From: Mesodorylaimus sp. YZB2_4
Lineage: Eukaryota; Nematoda; Enoplea; Dorylaimida; Dorylaimidae
Direction: 5' to 3'
Assembly (NCBI GenBank): GCA_030248295.1
Contig: JASANH010000142.1
Span: 186,001-250,000 of the forward strand
Length of the DNA stretch: 64,000 bases
The notes beneath the pieces are model-generated. The model searched no databases and had not been told where the DNA came from. It saw nothing but the letters and a program-made list of their open reading frames with translations. The position numbers and the translations under genes were made by a program. Positions 20,410 to 31,800 of the stretch are shown here, one piece after another (positions within the stretch are counted from its first letter, which is position 1; each line of letters begins with the position of its first letter).

Positions 20410-21587
20410 ATGGCCAGCTGTCTTAGAATTTGTTTGGAATGCATTCAAGGCCCGAGTTATTTCAATAATCCGACCAGATTACAAGAGTTGCCTCAAGTGT
20501 CCATGGATACCGAGCATATGGGTCAGTTTTCGAATATTATTTCCTTTTTAGACAGAAATAATCCTGGCTATTCTTTTTTTAGGACACGAAGTCGTGATTG
20601 TAAAAAATGGTAGACGAGTGTGTGGTTCGGGTGGCGCTTTGGCGAATGCTCCTTTAGTGCAAAATAAATCTTATTTTGAAGTAAAAATTCAACAATCGGG
20701 TAAATACGGGCATCATAAACAGATGGTGCTTTTGGTTGACAGTGCTATCGTTGAAAGAGGGATTAAACTGTCAACTCTAAAAGACTCCATCACCCAAATC
20801 GAAGATTCTGAAGTCAATGCTGGTTTCATTTTACGCAAAAATTTAAAATTTGTTTAATTTTTTATCAAATTTTGTAAATTTTTTGCACTTGGGATCGCCA
20901 GAAGGAAATTTATTATGTCTTTTCTTCTGAAATAGAAACGTATGACGTTTGCGTTCAGGTGTCTGGGGAGTCGGTGTCGCTACACGGAAGACGGACATCA
21001 ATAAAGTGCCGTTAGGTCAGGACGAAGATTCGTGGGTGCTCAGAGACGATGGGAAATTATTCCACGCTGGAAAACTTCTGCAAAGTTTGAATAAAACTGT
21101 GGAAGAAGGGGATGTCATTGTAAGTTTACTATCGATCGGCTGTGTCGAGCTATGCGTTTCACTTTTATAAATCTCGAAATACGATGAAATTATGGATTAT
21201 CTAATCGATAACAGAAAAAGTCAGATAATTCTGTGCAGGAACCTCGAATTTTCATATGCAAATCCTACATTTGGGATCGGGACGGGAGACGCTTGAGTAA
21301 GTGTGACTAAATGATATTCATTCCAGGGTATCACTTACGACCACGTGGAATTGTGCTTCTTTTTGAATGGGGAACCGTTAAATGTCTCGTTTAGTGGAAT
21401 CAAAGGAACTTCAGTCTTTCCAGTTGTTTACGGTAAGAAGATATTTGTGAACCATATTTCAATTTGCCAAAATATTATTTCAATTTTAGTCGACGATGGG
21501 GCAATTCTCGATGTGAATTTCACTGATTTTATTCACCGTCCACCCGATGGATTCGATAAAATTATGTTGGAACAAACATTATTATAA
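20410..21587 (+). CDS. SPRYD7: SPRY domain-containing protein 7 (197 aa)
   Basis: Five exons are in phase: 20410-20521, 20583-20699, 20959-21119, 21327-21432 and 21490-21587. The N-terminus has short-spaced cysteines (MASCLRICLEC), as in vertebrate SPRYD7. Then follow DTEHMG, VVIVKNGRR, GSGGALA.APL.QNKSYFE, VWGVGVAT, EEGDVIGITYDHVEL, FFLNGEPL, FPVVYVDDGAILD and FDKIMLEQ at the C-terminus. These match the family nearly end to end, and the length (197) is that of the human protein (196). The fold is a SPRY beta-sandwich, generally a protein-interaction module; no enzymatic activity is known. The introns are 61-259 bp. The two phosphatase and SPRY genes are on the same strand, 283 bp apart, but with no sign that they are functionally linked. 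Confidence 0.95.
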
Positions 21588-21870
21588 TGGCCAAAATGGG
21601 AGGGAGGATCGGTCCATTTGACGTGCTGATCGTGCATGAGTGAATGAACTGCCCGTTTGATCCTGTCCATTTCTGATGTCATTTATTCCTGAATAGCTTG
21701 ATGGATTTGCGCATATATTTATCCCGAGTTTGTTTTATAGATTTAACAATCGTGCATAAATTCTTTTCAAAATGGAATTTTCAGTAAAGTTTTTTAGTAT
21801 GTTAATCTCGATCTGATTTGATATCGGGCTCTAAGACCCTGTTTATTTCTGTGGGCGATCATATGTGCGA
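21588..21870. other. Short spacer between SPRYD7 and PPM1L-like gene
   Basis: A 283-bp AT-rich gap holds the 3' UTR of SPRYD7 and the 5' region of the next gene on the same strand. No other feature was seen. Confidence 0.4.
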
Positions 21871-24845
21871 ATGATGGCGATTTCAATTCGAGTTTTAGGT
21901 CGTGATCGAGTGATGCGTCCAAGCGTGTGTTGGAGGAATGTACGATGGGTGCGTCGATATGCTTGCCGTTGCGAGACCCTGGTAGCCATGGCATTCGCGT
22001 CTAGTTTCTATTTGTATATAAAATGGCGAGAAAGTAAGACGACGCCGGCGGACGAAGCTGATACGACGAGGAAGTTACAGCAGTCGTTGCAATATGCGAG
22101 ATTCACTCATTTATGGCAACAGTATTCCCGACTGTTTGCCGCCACTGGACCCATGCCGACCTCGTTACGAGCCCCTGATGAAACGGGTGTCGAGGCCACG
22201 GTGGGAAATGAGGTGGAAGTGGGAAAGAGACGAGATGGAGGTAAGATTGGGGAGCTGGGATATTGCAAGCTCTTGGTGCTAAAACATTGGCGAAGGGTGG
22301 GGCTGGTTCAAAAAGGGGTCATATATAAATCGGCTACCGTTAGAAGGTCGAGTTGAAGGGATATGAAAAACAGTTTCAACGATTTTTAATATTTTATTGC
22401 GCGGACGGGGCTATCAGAGCAGAAGGTCTTCACTGCGATGTCAAAATTCTTTTCCTTTGATAAGCAGGGCTCAGAATTTTTGAACGAAAAAGAATGAGTA
22501 GAGGAAAATTTTGAAAAAAATTCCAGATTCTGAAGGTCCGAAAATCTTAAACATCTTCAAAAGAGACGTGTTTTTGGTCATGGCCGTCTATCCACATTAT
22601 CTGGTCCATAAATCCAAAGTTGGGGTGCAGTCAGTCAAGCAGTCCCCACATGTCCTATCGCTGATGTTGATCGTGCATAAGGAACAGCACTGTTCAGGAA
22701 TCAGTATGCATGTGTGTGGACTTACAGTAGGTAATTCAGTAAAATGTAATACACAGTGTAAAGTGATATGACTATAGATATTGACTGTTATATGTGTATA
22801 TATATATACACATATATATATATATATGATATGTAGTGCACAGGTATACAGTATATATAGATATATCACCTACGTATATGCCTATACGTAAGTGATAGAT
22901 CTATGTGTATATACAGGCATACACTTCATAAACACGCTGATAATGCTCGCATAGTGCATACACAAATACACATAAAACTGTATATACTGTATATGTAATA
23001 TTTATACATTTCTTACAGTAGTCTGCATTATTATATTTAGAACGGAGGTACTCGATTGACCTTTGTCACGAGACTCCTGATATGATAACACGCATCAGCT
23101 GGGTCCAAGGCGTCTGACAAAGTTCACGGCCAAGACACTGACGTGTGCCTTTCTAGGAATCGACCTATCGATTTCAGTACCTGCTCAGTGGTTCGAAACG
23201 GGTTTTCGACAGCAAGCGGAGGAGGGTAAACTGATTTTAACCTATCGGCCTCTGTTATGGCACATAAGATACTCTGTTTCAGCTGGCCGAAACGGGCCGT
23301 GGTCATATAAACGGGACAACATAGCTGTCTATGCAGTGAAGGGACGCCGACCGACGATGGAGGATCGGTTCAGCATCGTAGACGATGAATCGAGCAACGA
23401 AAAGAGATTCGTTGGATTTGCCGTCTATGATGGGCATGGCGGACCGGTGAGTGATGATTGTAATCTGAGGGGCATATTGTAGTAACCGCACATGGATCAG
23501 GTGTGAGGATGGCCTGCTGGGATATATTTATTGGCTATTGGAGAGGACGCACGGACGGGTGGTATGGAATGTAGGATCGCCTAAAAGTGCATTCCATTGT
23601 GTCCTTCATCTGTGTGACCACAGCACGCTGAATGCAGATTAGTGGGAAGTGTGCAGCATGCTGTCGTGGGTGGGATAGCAATGCCCCATAGTCATATTCC
23701 ACTGACGTATCTATGATTCTCACAAAACACTGAATTCAGCTTTCTGTTTCAGTTTCTGGCCAACTATGCAGAACGATACATTTTACCTTCGGTTATTCGA
23801 AATTTCTTAAATACGACGCTCAAAGAAAAAGCAAGCTTGAACATTAGCGAGGTGAGATTCAGTCTGGTTTTTCTGTGATAAGGACTGCTAATTGTGACAT
23901 TTTAGATTTTGTCGGACGAGATTGTGAAAAATGATGAAGCTGCGATGATGGAAGGCGGGATTGGGCAAGACCTGTCGGGCAGTACGGCCTTGGTGGGAGT
24001 TCTGCACAAGAATAAACTGTACATAGCGAATGTGGGCGATAGTCGAGCAGTGGCCACAAGGGCGGATGTGCTGGACGAGGCGTTACAAATCACGATGGAT
24101 CATAAACCTAATCAGGTATGTTTGAGTGGGTGGGGCCTTCTGAGCATTGAGAGGGATTTGAGCCCGGGCCTCTGGTATCAGGAGTCCAGCGTGAAGGCTT
24201 TATGTAATTTTACCAGGCACTGCAGTACAGCAGGTGGGGATTTGCACGACATTCGGGACAGGCGTCCGTTTCTCACGATGAGTGCGGCTGAGGAAATCAT
24301 TTTGTGTGAAATGTGTGGGCGTACCGGCATTTGGCATATCAACTTTATGTGCATGGCATGTCTGCAGTGAGATTTCTGATGCCCTGTAGAGTGTAGCCTT
24401 GTTAAATATCCAGATATTCAGTGGAGCACATGGCCAGTGGCTAAGGTTATAAATGCGTTATCCGATTCTGTTTCAGGAACGAGAGCTCGAGCGAATCAAG
24501 GCAGCTGGTGGTTGGGTGGCTTTCAACGGTGTGTGGCGCGTGGGCGGTATTCTCGCCGTCAGTCGAGCACTTGGTGATGCGTACTTGAAAAAATTCGGTT
24601 GGGTGACGGCGACGCCGGACGTTTTTGTCATCGACCTCAAGCGACTGCCACTGCAGTACATCATTATGGCTTCGGACGGGTTGTGGGACGTTTTCAGTAG
24701 TCAAGAAGCTGTAGACTTCGTATCACCCTATGTCAATACTGAAGAATTGTTCGGTGCTAAACAATTGGCGGAGAAAGCCATGAAGAAAGGCTCGACTGAC
24801 AATGTTACTGTCATGATTGTCAAGTTCCCAACCAGTGCGGGCTAG
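21871..24845 (+). CDS. PPM1L: Membrane-anchored PP2C-type Ser/Thr phosphatase, PPM1L-like (403 aa)
   Basis: Five exons join in phase: 21871-22240, 23283-23446, 23753-23851, 23906-24115 and 24477-24845. The start at 21871 is chosen because it keeps a basic, then hydrophobic N-terminus (ETLVAMAFASSFYLYI, about 35-50) comparable to the membrane anchor of PPM1L. PP2C motifs in order are GRRPTMEDRFS, FAVYDGHGGP, SGSTALVGVL, IANVGDSRAVATRADVLDE, AAGGWVAFNGVWRVGGILAV followed by SRALGD, MASDGLWDVFS and STDNVTVMIVKFP. The metal-binding aspartates of MED, DGHGG, SDGLWD and TDN are all present, so the enzyme should be active. PPM1L enzymes dephosphorylate stress-kinase pathway members and ceramide-transfer factors at the ER in mammals; that role is inferred here. 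The first intron (1.04 kb) holds an AT microsatellite. Confidence 0.92.
22790..22865. repeat. TA-rich microsatellite in PPM1L intron 1
   Basis: Runs of TATATA and TGTATA/CACATA alternate here, with shorter related runs up to about 23000. It is simple-sequence DNA. Confidence 0.85.
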
Positions 24846-25712
24846 TCACTTTCTCTAGTTCCCTAGTTTTGTATTTGATTGTGCCTTCCATTTGCGTGTT
24901 GCGATAGTGTCTGCCTTTGGTTGATTTGTTTGCATACTCGGTTTGGCACGTTTGCAATGTCTGACATGAATAACTCCTTGTAGCTAGAAAACATTGAGCT
25001 TTCGATGCGCGATTAAAATGAGGGGTGTGAGTAAAGAGACTGTGGTGGGGGGGACCAGTGGTTTACATGGATCTTAGGTTATTGTAAATGATGGCAGTGT
25101 CAGGACACTGATCTAACGGCACCGTGTTACTGTGCAATAGGTTCGGACCAACCACGCAGGCCAGGTGACCACTACGCCATACCGGAGGACACGCACGACC
25201 AGGTTCTGGCACGACCATGTCGTCGAGATATACTGTACTCTAACCGACCCAGACAGGGGCGATTAGGGCCTTTATTAGACGATGCTGGCGAGGCTCTGGC
25301 CCAGGAACTAGTCTTGCAAATGTCGAGTATGATAGAGAAACCAGCCAAGCTCACCTTGATCCTCAATCTCGCCCCCCCCCGGTACCAGGGAAGAAGGCAA
25401 ACAGTTCAATGCAGACTATTGTGACTGCTGTCCTCAGTACGGGCTGGGGAGCACACACCGATCCCTGCAGGTTCGAATCCTTCATTGAGCGGTCCCAATA
25501 GCTGGACAATAGCAACGTACTGATCGAGAGCTTACGACAGAGAACACCTCCACGACCAGCTGGTGATAATGGCGAGGGGTGCTAAAGAGGTTGCAGCCGA
25601 TGTCGGCCGGTTGGACGGTAGTCACCAACGACTGGAGGACTTCGAGGACCTCACCCAGAACGGGCTGCCCAACGACCGGCAAGAAGAGCAACCGGTTGTG
25701 GCTAGATCTGAT
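24846..25712. other. Intergenic with a tRNA-like fragment
   Basis: The 3' flank of the phosphatase gene lies here. A B-box-like GGTTCGAATCC at about 25470 suggests another SINE remnant, but no matching A box was recognised. Nothing else is supported. Confidence 0.4.
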
Positions 25713-25906
25713 TTGTTGCCAAGGAGGGTTGGAACTCGCGGAACTAATTCGGGTCGGCGGCAGGACAAAACTCCGACTGGAGGTCGGCAAGTCTCGCGAA
25801 TATACCTGACCTAGAAACATCAACCCGAGGGGTTGACGTCCCAGCCAGGGGAGAGTATCGACTACTCTCTCCCACTCGCCATTGCCTACCAGCCACGAGG
25901 GTTACA
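25713..25906. mobile_element. MITE family M1, copy with decayed left end
   Basis: The right part (AAACATCAACCCGAGGGG, then gggagagtatcgact..ctctccc, and CACGAGGGTTACA at the end) is almost the same as in the copy at 37891-38066. The left end is only TGTTGCC-like and no target duplication is seen, so the left border is approximate. Confidence 0.65.
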
Positions 25907-26295
25907 CAGAGATACCAAGAGAGGGGTCTGGAATCCTTGAAGGCACACCCACGGCGAGAATGCGAATTGTGTCCAGAAATTCACATGGCACCCCAGAAAA
26001 ATACAATCGAAAGGACTCATCCACAAAATCATTATCCGCAAAAAATGTTTTTTGCTGGGTTGGCCCAGCATATACTGCACCTTACGCTGAATTCGTGTTG
26101 CCATCATCGAGCAATACTAATTACAGCTGTAACCTATTTTCCTATTGGAGCGAGGGGTCTCCTGCCTGAAGCATTTCCTCCTGAACTTCTTTTTCGGCTC
26201 GTACTGTAGAAGCTCATCTGGCAATCAAAGCTCTGCACGGAGCATGCAGCCGGGAGCGTCACCTGTCAGGATGACGTTTCAGCCATCGACCGGAT

Positions 26296-26471
26296 TGTAA
26301 TGCGATTTGGGCGTAGGAGAGGATACGAACACAAAACTGCGACTGAAGCTGGGCGATCGTACGACTACTCTCCGTGGCAAGCATCAACCCGAGGGGTTGA
26401 CGTCTTCCAGCCAGAGTAGATCAACAATCCTTCCTCACTCGACATGGCCCGCACGACTGACGAGGGTCACA
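26296..26471. mobile_element. MITE family M1, divergent copy
   Basis: Starts TGTAATG and ends GGGTCACA, with the shared core CATCAACCCGAGGGGTTGAC at 26383-26403. No target duplication is visible. It has a diverged interior, so it is an older copy. Confidence 0.6.
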
Positions 26472-26843
26472 TGAGACTTGGTTTACTGCCCTGAGTTTCC
26501 ATCTGCCATAATTTCTATTAACCTTACTTGTTGGTTGTCCCTGTGGTGCAAAATCTCCACCACTCACTCCTTCCAGTGAGTGGTAGTACTCCTAATTCGA
26601 AACAACTACCATCTACTTTTGAAAGGTCTTAAGGGCCAGGGTCCTTGTCCCGCCTCTGGTGAGATCCCCAGCGCCAGACGGTACGCTCCCTCGAAGTCCT
26701 GGCTGTTGTAATCCCTGTGCGAAAAGTGCTTAGGCCTACAGCAGACAAGGGCGGGCGTGACTAAAATGAATAATGACGAAATGATAAATAGAGTAGATGG
26801 GTGCATGGTTACAATAGATAGGATATAGGGACACATGGGACGG

Positions 26844-26958
26844 GCTCGTGGCTTGGTGGCTAGGCGTCTGCCACTCACACGGTGCGCAGTGTTCGACTCG
26901 TAATGTGTCCCTTTGACCTTGAGTGCGTTTGGTGATGTTGTAGAGCATGACAAAGATG
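26844..26958 (+). mobile_element. tRNA-Glu-derived SINE, truncated copy C
   Basis: GGTGGCTAGGCGTCTGCCACTCACAC, AGTGTTCGACTCGTAATGTG and TTGAGTGCGTTTGGTGATG match copies A and B with internal deletions. Confidence 0.65.
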
Positions 26959-27110
26959 GAGGCATGGCAGCAACGAGTCTCTCTCACACTCGCAGGCATT
27001 GTAATGTCCACACAGCCATGGTGCATCAGCTGCGCCAGCGCCCACTTAGCATTCAAAATCGGTCGCCACCGGTCGGTTGCAACTCTGCGCTCTCCAGAAA
27101 AAGATCAAGA
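26959..27110. other. 5' flank of the tail-anchored gene
   Basis: A short stretch with no features seen other than the presumed 5' UTR preceding the ATG at 27111. Confidence 0.3.
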
Positions 27111-27973
27111 ATGGCCGATGGTTTATCCCCGCCACCGATGCTTATGAGCGCCGTGTCCAGCGAAGAATCGAATTCCACGCCGATCGGGCTTGCTGGCAAT
27201 GGGACCCCTAATTCAGCGGTAATCCATTTCAAGTGATTTTGACAGGGAAGACGGCGAACTTGTTAACTAATTGTGTTAATCGGGTGAAAGTCAGCAACAT
27301 TTTAGGCGGGCGTCAATTTCGTGAGCGTTGATACATCGGCCATCCGTGCGCCCTGTCCGTGGCGTTCGTTGCACTCGAGTGATTACTCGCACACGCCCGC
27401 GCCACCGACGCTATCGTCAGTTCAATGGCTGTCCACCTCGACTAGTCGTCGTACTTCTGGAAACCAAGCGAACACATCCGTCGATTCCGAGCGCAGGTGC
27501 GATTCCTCGATGAATTCGATCGATGCGGTCGTGCCGTACAAGGACGTCATCAAGATCATAGAAATCTTCGGCGTCAATAACGATCAATGCTGTTGCCCAT
27601 CTCACCCGCCGCCTGTTAGAACGATGGATCAGCGATCCGTGCAGAGCAGTAGCTCATATCCGAGATCGATCGCGAAAAGCTCGGGTGAACAGTTCAGGCG
27701 ACAAGTGCGGAGCAATGTGGCCATGAAACTACACCAGACGGTAAGTTCATATCCTCGTCCAACCGCGATCTTATGCATGTGTTTCAGCGCACGTCGGCCG
27801 ATCCGGACGAAGAAGACACATTGAAGATGATGGATGATCGAGACGATGATTGGTCCGAGTTTAGTCATCAGGACGATCAGCGCAGCCTGAGCGAAGTGGC
27901 CTTCAAGAAGACTGCCGAGTACATCATGGTGATCGGCGCGACTGCGATGATCGTTGGAATGATGGGAAAGTGA
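27111..27973 (+). CDS. Uncharacterised, possibly tail-anchored protein (242 aa)
   Basis: Three exons join in phase 0: 27111-27218, 27306-27740 and 27788-27973, each with good splice signals (the acceptors are ATTTTAG and GTGTTTCAG). Most of the chain is polar and rich in serine and proline, probably disordered, with a conserved-looking island VPYKDVIKIIEIFGVNNDQ followed by CCCPSHPP. The C-terminus has an acidic stretch (DPDEEDTLKMMDDRDDD), then W-S-E-F, and ends FKKTAEYIMVIGATAMIVGMMGK. This is a short hydrophobic segment flanked by lysines at the very end of the protein, the layout of tail-anchored proteins of mitochondrial outer membrane, peroxisome or ER. I recognise no family. Good splice phases and codon structure make a real gene likely; its role is unknown. 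Confidence 0.7.
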
Positions 27974-28829
27974 TGTGGTCAGCGATATGTAACTAGTGCT
28001 GTGCCTTGTTCAAATTGGGATATCTGCTCGTCGGATCAATTTCCTTTCACGATTTCTGAACTATTTGTCATTTTGACCAAAGCAGTCGATGAGAAAAACG
28101 AATTTCGTGGGGTGGTTGTGGTGAGAGTCTCCGAAGGTGCAGGTATAGAATGCCTTTTGCGTTTAAAAATAATTAGAAATCAGTTTGAAGCAAGTGTAGC
28201 AGGTACAAAACTAGTTTGGATTGGGTTAAATTAGGTAAGGTATTGAATGATACGAAAGACTGCTATGTTTACTTGCGGTTGTTTTGTTTTGTTGAGACAA
28301 GATCATTGTTTTTAGCCACTTTTTTCGCGTAAAAATCTGGCGGGTTTCGCTCCCAGGTCCAGACTAGATTGATATCGGAAACTTAGTTTTACCCATCAGT
28401 TCTTATTTCGCACTTATTTAATTTCAGTAGGTGCGGTTTACAGCGCCGGGGCGAGGTGCGGTTTCCCATTTACGGAAGTAAAGAAAAACAAGACGAGAGC
28501 GGGTGGTAGCCGCCTTCCTCACTTCGCCCGAGCCAGCCAGGAGGTGAGCCATATCAGTATTGATGATAAATTGGTAGCGTGTTTCGGTGCTGGTGAGTGA
28601 TCGGTGAGTTAGGGCACTTTTTATCGATCAAGCCGTCGAAGCGGAAAGAATGATGGCCTAATTTTTGCATTTGAGTTTTAGTGTGGCGTGTTTTGTGATG
28701 GTGGCAATATTTCGAGCAGTCAAAACAAGCGTTCGATTGCACTTGAACGTCGAAACGTGGCTTTGAGACTTGGGAGGCGGGCCATCGTCGAGTCGAGTTC
28801 GGCGGAGGGAGTTGCGAGAAGGAGCAAGA
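27974..28829. other. Intergenic, upstream of tetraspanin
   Basis: No exon is supported. The part just before 28830 is G+C-rich and may be promoter and 5' UTR. Confidence 0.35.
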
Positions 28830-31800
28830 ATGGAAAGGCAACGTTGTCGTGGACATCGACATTCTAGACGAAATGAAAGCGAGATTTCGTGTTGCGTGAA
28901 ATATCTTGTGTTTGGATTCAATGTCATTTTTTGGGTAAGTTTTATTTTTCAAAAATTCTTAATTTTTTGCGATAGTTTTCCCATTTGCGTGGGTCGTATT
29001 GCGTGTGGGTGCATATACTGCAGTTCAATGAACGCAGTGTATAATAGAATGCGCACACGGCCTATACCTGCCGTGTATGGTTCATCAAACAGGCAGGTGT
29101 TGTCTATGAGTAGGCGTGTAGTTGTAACGGGAAATAGAGCGAGGCAGCAAAAAGCCTGCGCATATTGGAAAATCAAAATGCTGCGGGTATTTGCATAAAA
29201 GATGAAAACCAGCTCTTTTCTGTAATTCGGTTGGAAACGTAGTTTTTATGACCGCACTGCACGTGAACGTTGTTGGTTTTTATAATTCTCATATGTTATT
29301 GGATTATAGATAATCGGTTTGACAGTGCTGTTGGTTGGTATATGGGCTCAGGCGGAGAAGAATCCATTTAGTCAACTGGGAACCCGTCTTTCGCGATTTT
29401 ACTTGGATCCGGCATGGATATTGATCTTGGTTGGATTTGTTACATTCATTATCGGATTCTCAGGCTGCGTTGGTGCTTTGCGCGAAAATACGTGCCTTCT
29501 TGCCTGCGTAAGTTATTTTGTTTTTTTTCAAACCGATATAAGAGGTAATATTTTTTAGTACTCGGCGTTGGTTGGAATTTTGTTACTGGTCGAATTGACC
29601 TTTGGAATCCTCGGATTTGTGTTCAAAGATTGGGTGAGGCACTTAAACTTGGCAGATGCTGTGCCGTGCCGTGCCGTACCGTACAGTGCCATCATAGTGG
29701 ACCATTAGAGCATAGGCATTTATAGGTCAAGCAACAACTTGAATCTGAATTGGACGAAATGATTGTGTCTTACCGTGACGATCCCGATTTACAAAGCGTC
29801 ATTGACTGGATTCAAATGGACTGGGTATACTCAATAGGTTGTTTCTTATTGAGCAATCAGCTAATGTTTGGTTTTTTCGGTTCAGCTCAACTGTTGCGGT
29901 ATCCATGGACCGAACGATTGGGATATGAATATTTATTTCAACAGTTCGTCGGAGGCTTTAGGTAGTCCAGAGGCTGGCGGCGTTCCCTTCTCGTGTTGTA
30001 TTCAGAACGGTGGCTTTATCAATTATTACTGCGGCCATGCTGTCAGGAAGAAGAATTACGTAAGGGGTCTTTGGAAGTTGAGGGATCGACCACACGTCTT
30101 TGATATGGACTGGGTTGGAAAGTGAAGGGGAAGTGTCGGGGCCGATTGGAATGAAGGCATCGAGAATTAGCATGAGGCCCCAGCCAGGCCCCAGGCCTAA
30201 AATAAGTGGCTGATTTAAGATTCAGGAATATACAAAATGTCATGCCTTGAGCCAGCATCCGAAACCTGGCCCCCGGCCAGAGGGGGTCTGAAATTTTTGT
30301 GGGCGCTTGAAAAGGGGGGTCCAGGAAGCATGAAAACACGTTTTTTGCATCTGCTGCAGCTTAAACTTTTTACATTAATAAGGCTCGCACATGGCTCGAA
30401 AAATTTTTTACCCCTGGTAAAAATAAATTTTCTCATGCTCCCAGTTTGAATCCTTGAAATGCAATTTTTCAGTTTTTCCTGATTTTCGCTTGAAGATTCT
30501 CATTCCTCCTGATTTTTCCGTGTTTTCCAGATAAAGATCAAAATTATCCCCTGAATTTTCACAATTTAAAAGACAGACTTTCTGTTAGACCCATGGGAAA
30601 CAGATTGCCAACATTCAAGTTTTGTGCCCCTTTTTAATGTGTGAATTCGATGCACCCATGAGTGCTGATAGTGACGCAACAGTGGTTTTTTGTGCAGACT
30701 TGATTCTCACGGGACCATCCTCAAAAAAACGTTTTTTGAAAGTTGTTGGGCGATATCAGCCATAACTCACTGATTTCGATATTTCTCGATCAACGGCACA
30801 TCAACGTGTTCGCAAATGAATGAGGAATCGAATTCCTGTCGCGAAAAGTTTCTATCTTTCACCTGTCTCGAGACGTTGGGCGCTAAAGTTGAAGGTGCCC
30901 TCCTGGGTGACGACTTTTAGACCTCCTGTTCCTATGCTAACTGGGAGACTGGGTTTGACCAGCCTAAAATATACCCAGTCCATCTGGCTTTCAAGATGAC
31001 CCCCCTCGTCTATACTTTAGCTTTACATTTGATAACCAAATATGCAAAACACTGCAGCCAACAACAAGGAATTTTCAGGAAAATCCTTTTTTGAATCTCT
31101 TGCAAAGCAAATCATAAAATCAGACATAGTTTTGGATAGAGCTTGAAATGGCATCGATTGGTTTTTCCTGGTTTAAATTCAACACTTCTAATCGTGGAAA
31201 TAGAGGAGAAGACAGTAGCGATCATCAAGTGCCAAAAAACTTGCATCTTTTGAATTTCCCGCCCGCTTGCCGCTTATGACATAAGAGTGGTCGTGGCTGC
31301 TTACTCTGGAAATGGCAGGTAAGTTGTGTAGTGGTAAGTGAAAAATTATGTATTTTCTCGCGATTTCCAGAGTAAGAAGCCGCAACCGCTCTTATTTCGT
31401 GAGTGAAGTTTGCTCAGCGTGAGCCTTGCGATCGTGCTGCGTGCAATTGCGTGTGCACACGGTTTGGGGCGGCAATATTCATTAGACATGGCGGGCCTGA
31501 CGTAGGTCTTGGCGTCCCCTTCTTCCTGCAGAGGCACAAGTTTTAAGGCTGGCACTGAAGGTTGGTCCTATCCGATAATTTGTAAGCCGTCATATTCGCG
31601 CAATCTTCTAACAGTGCTCAGCTGAGCTTCCCTCCCGACTGTCATAAGGTTTTTGCACCTGAGCATCAATGCGCGCGGCAGATTCAAATATTCGACTATC
31701 ATCCCCCAGACTCTTCTAAAGTTACAGAGCATTCTCTGTTCGCTGATTTTTCTTTGATTCGAGAATGGGACTTGTACCTAATAGCTTGACCTAGCGTTCG

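Noticed and set aside
22790..22990. Promoter-like TATA runs
   Set aside because: These are a TA/CA microsatellite within an intron.
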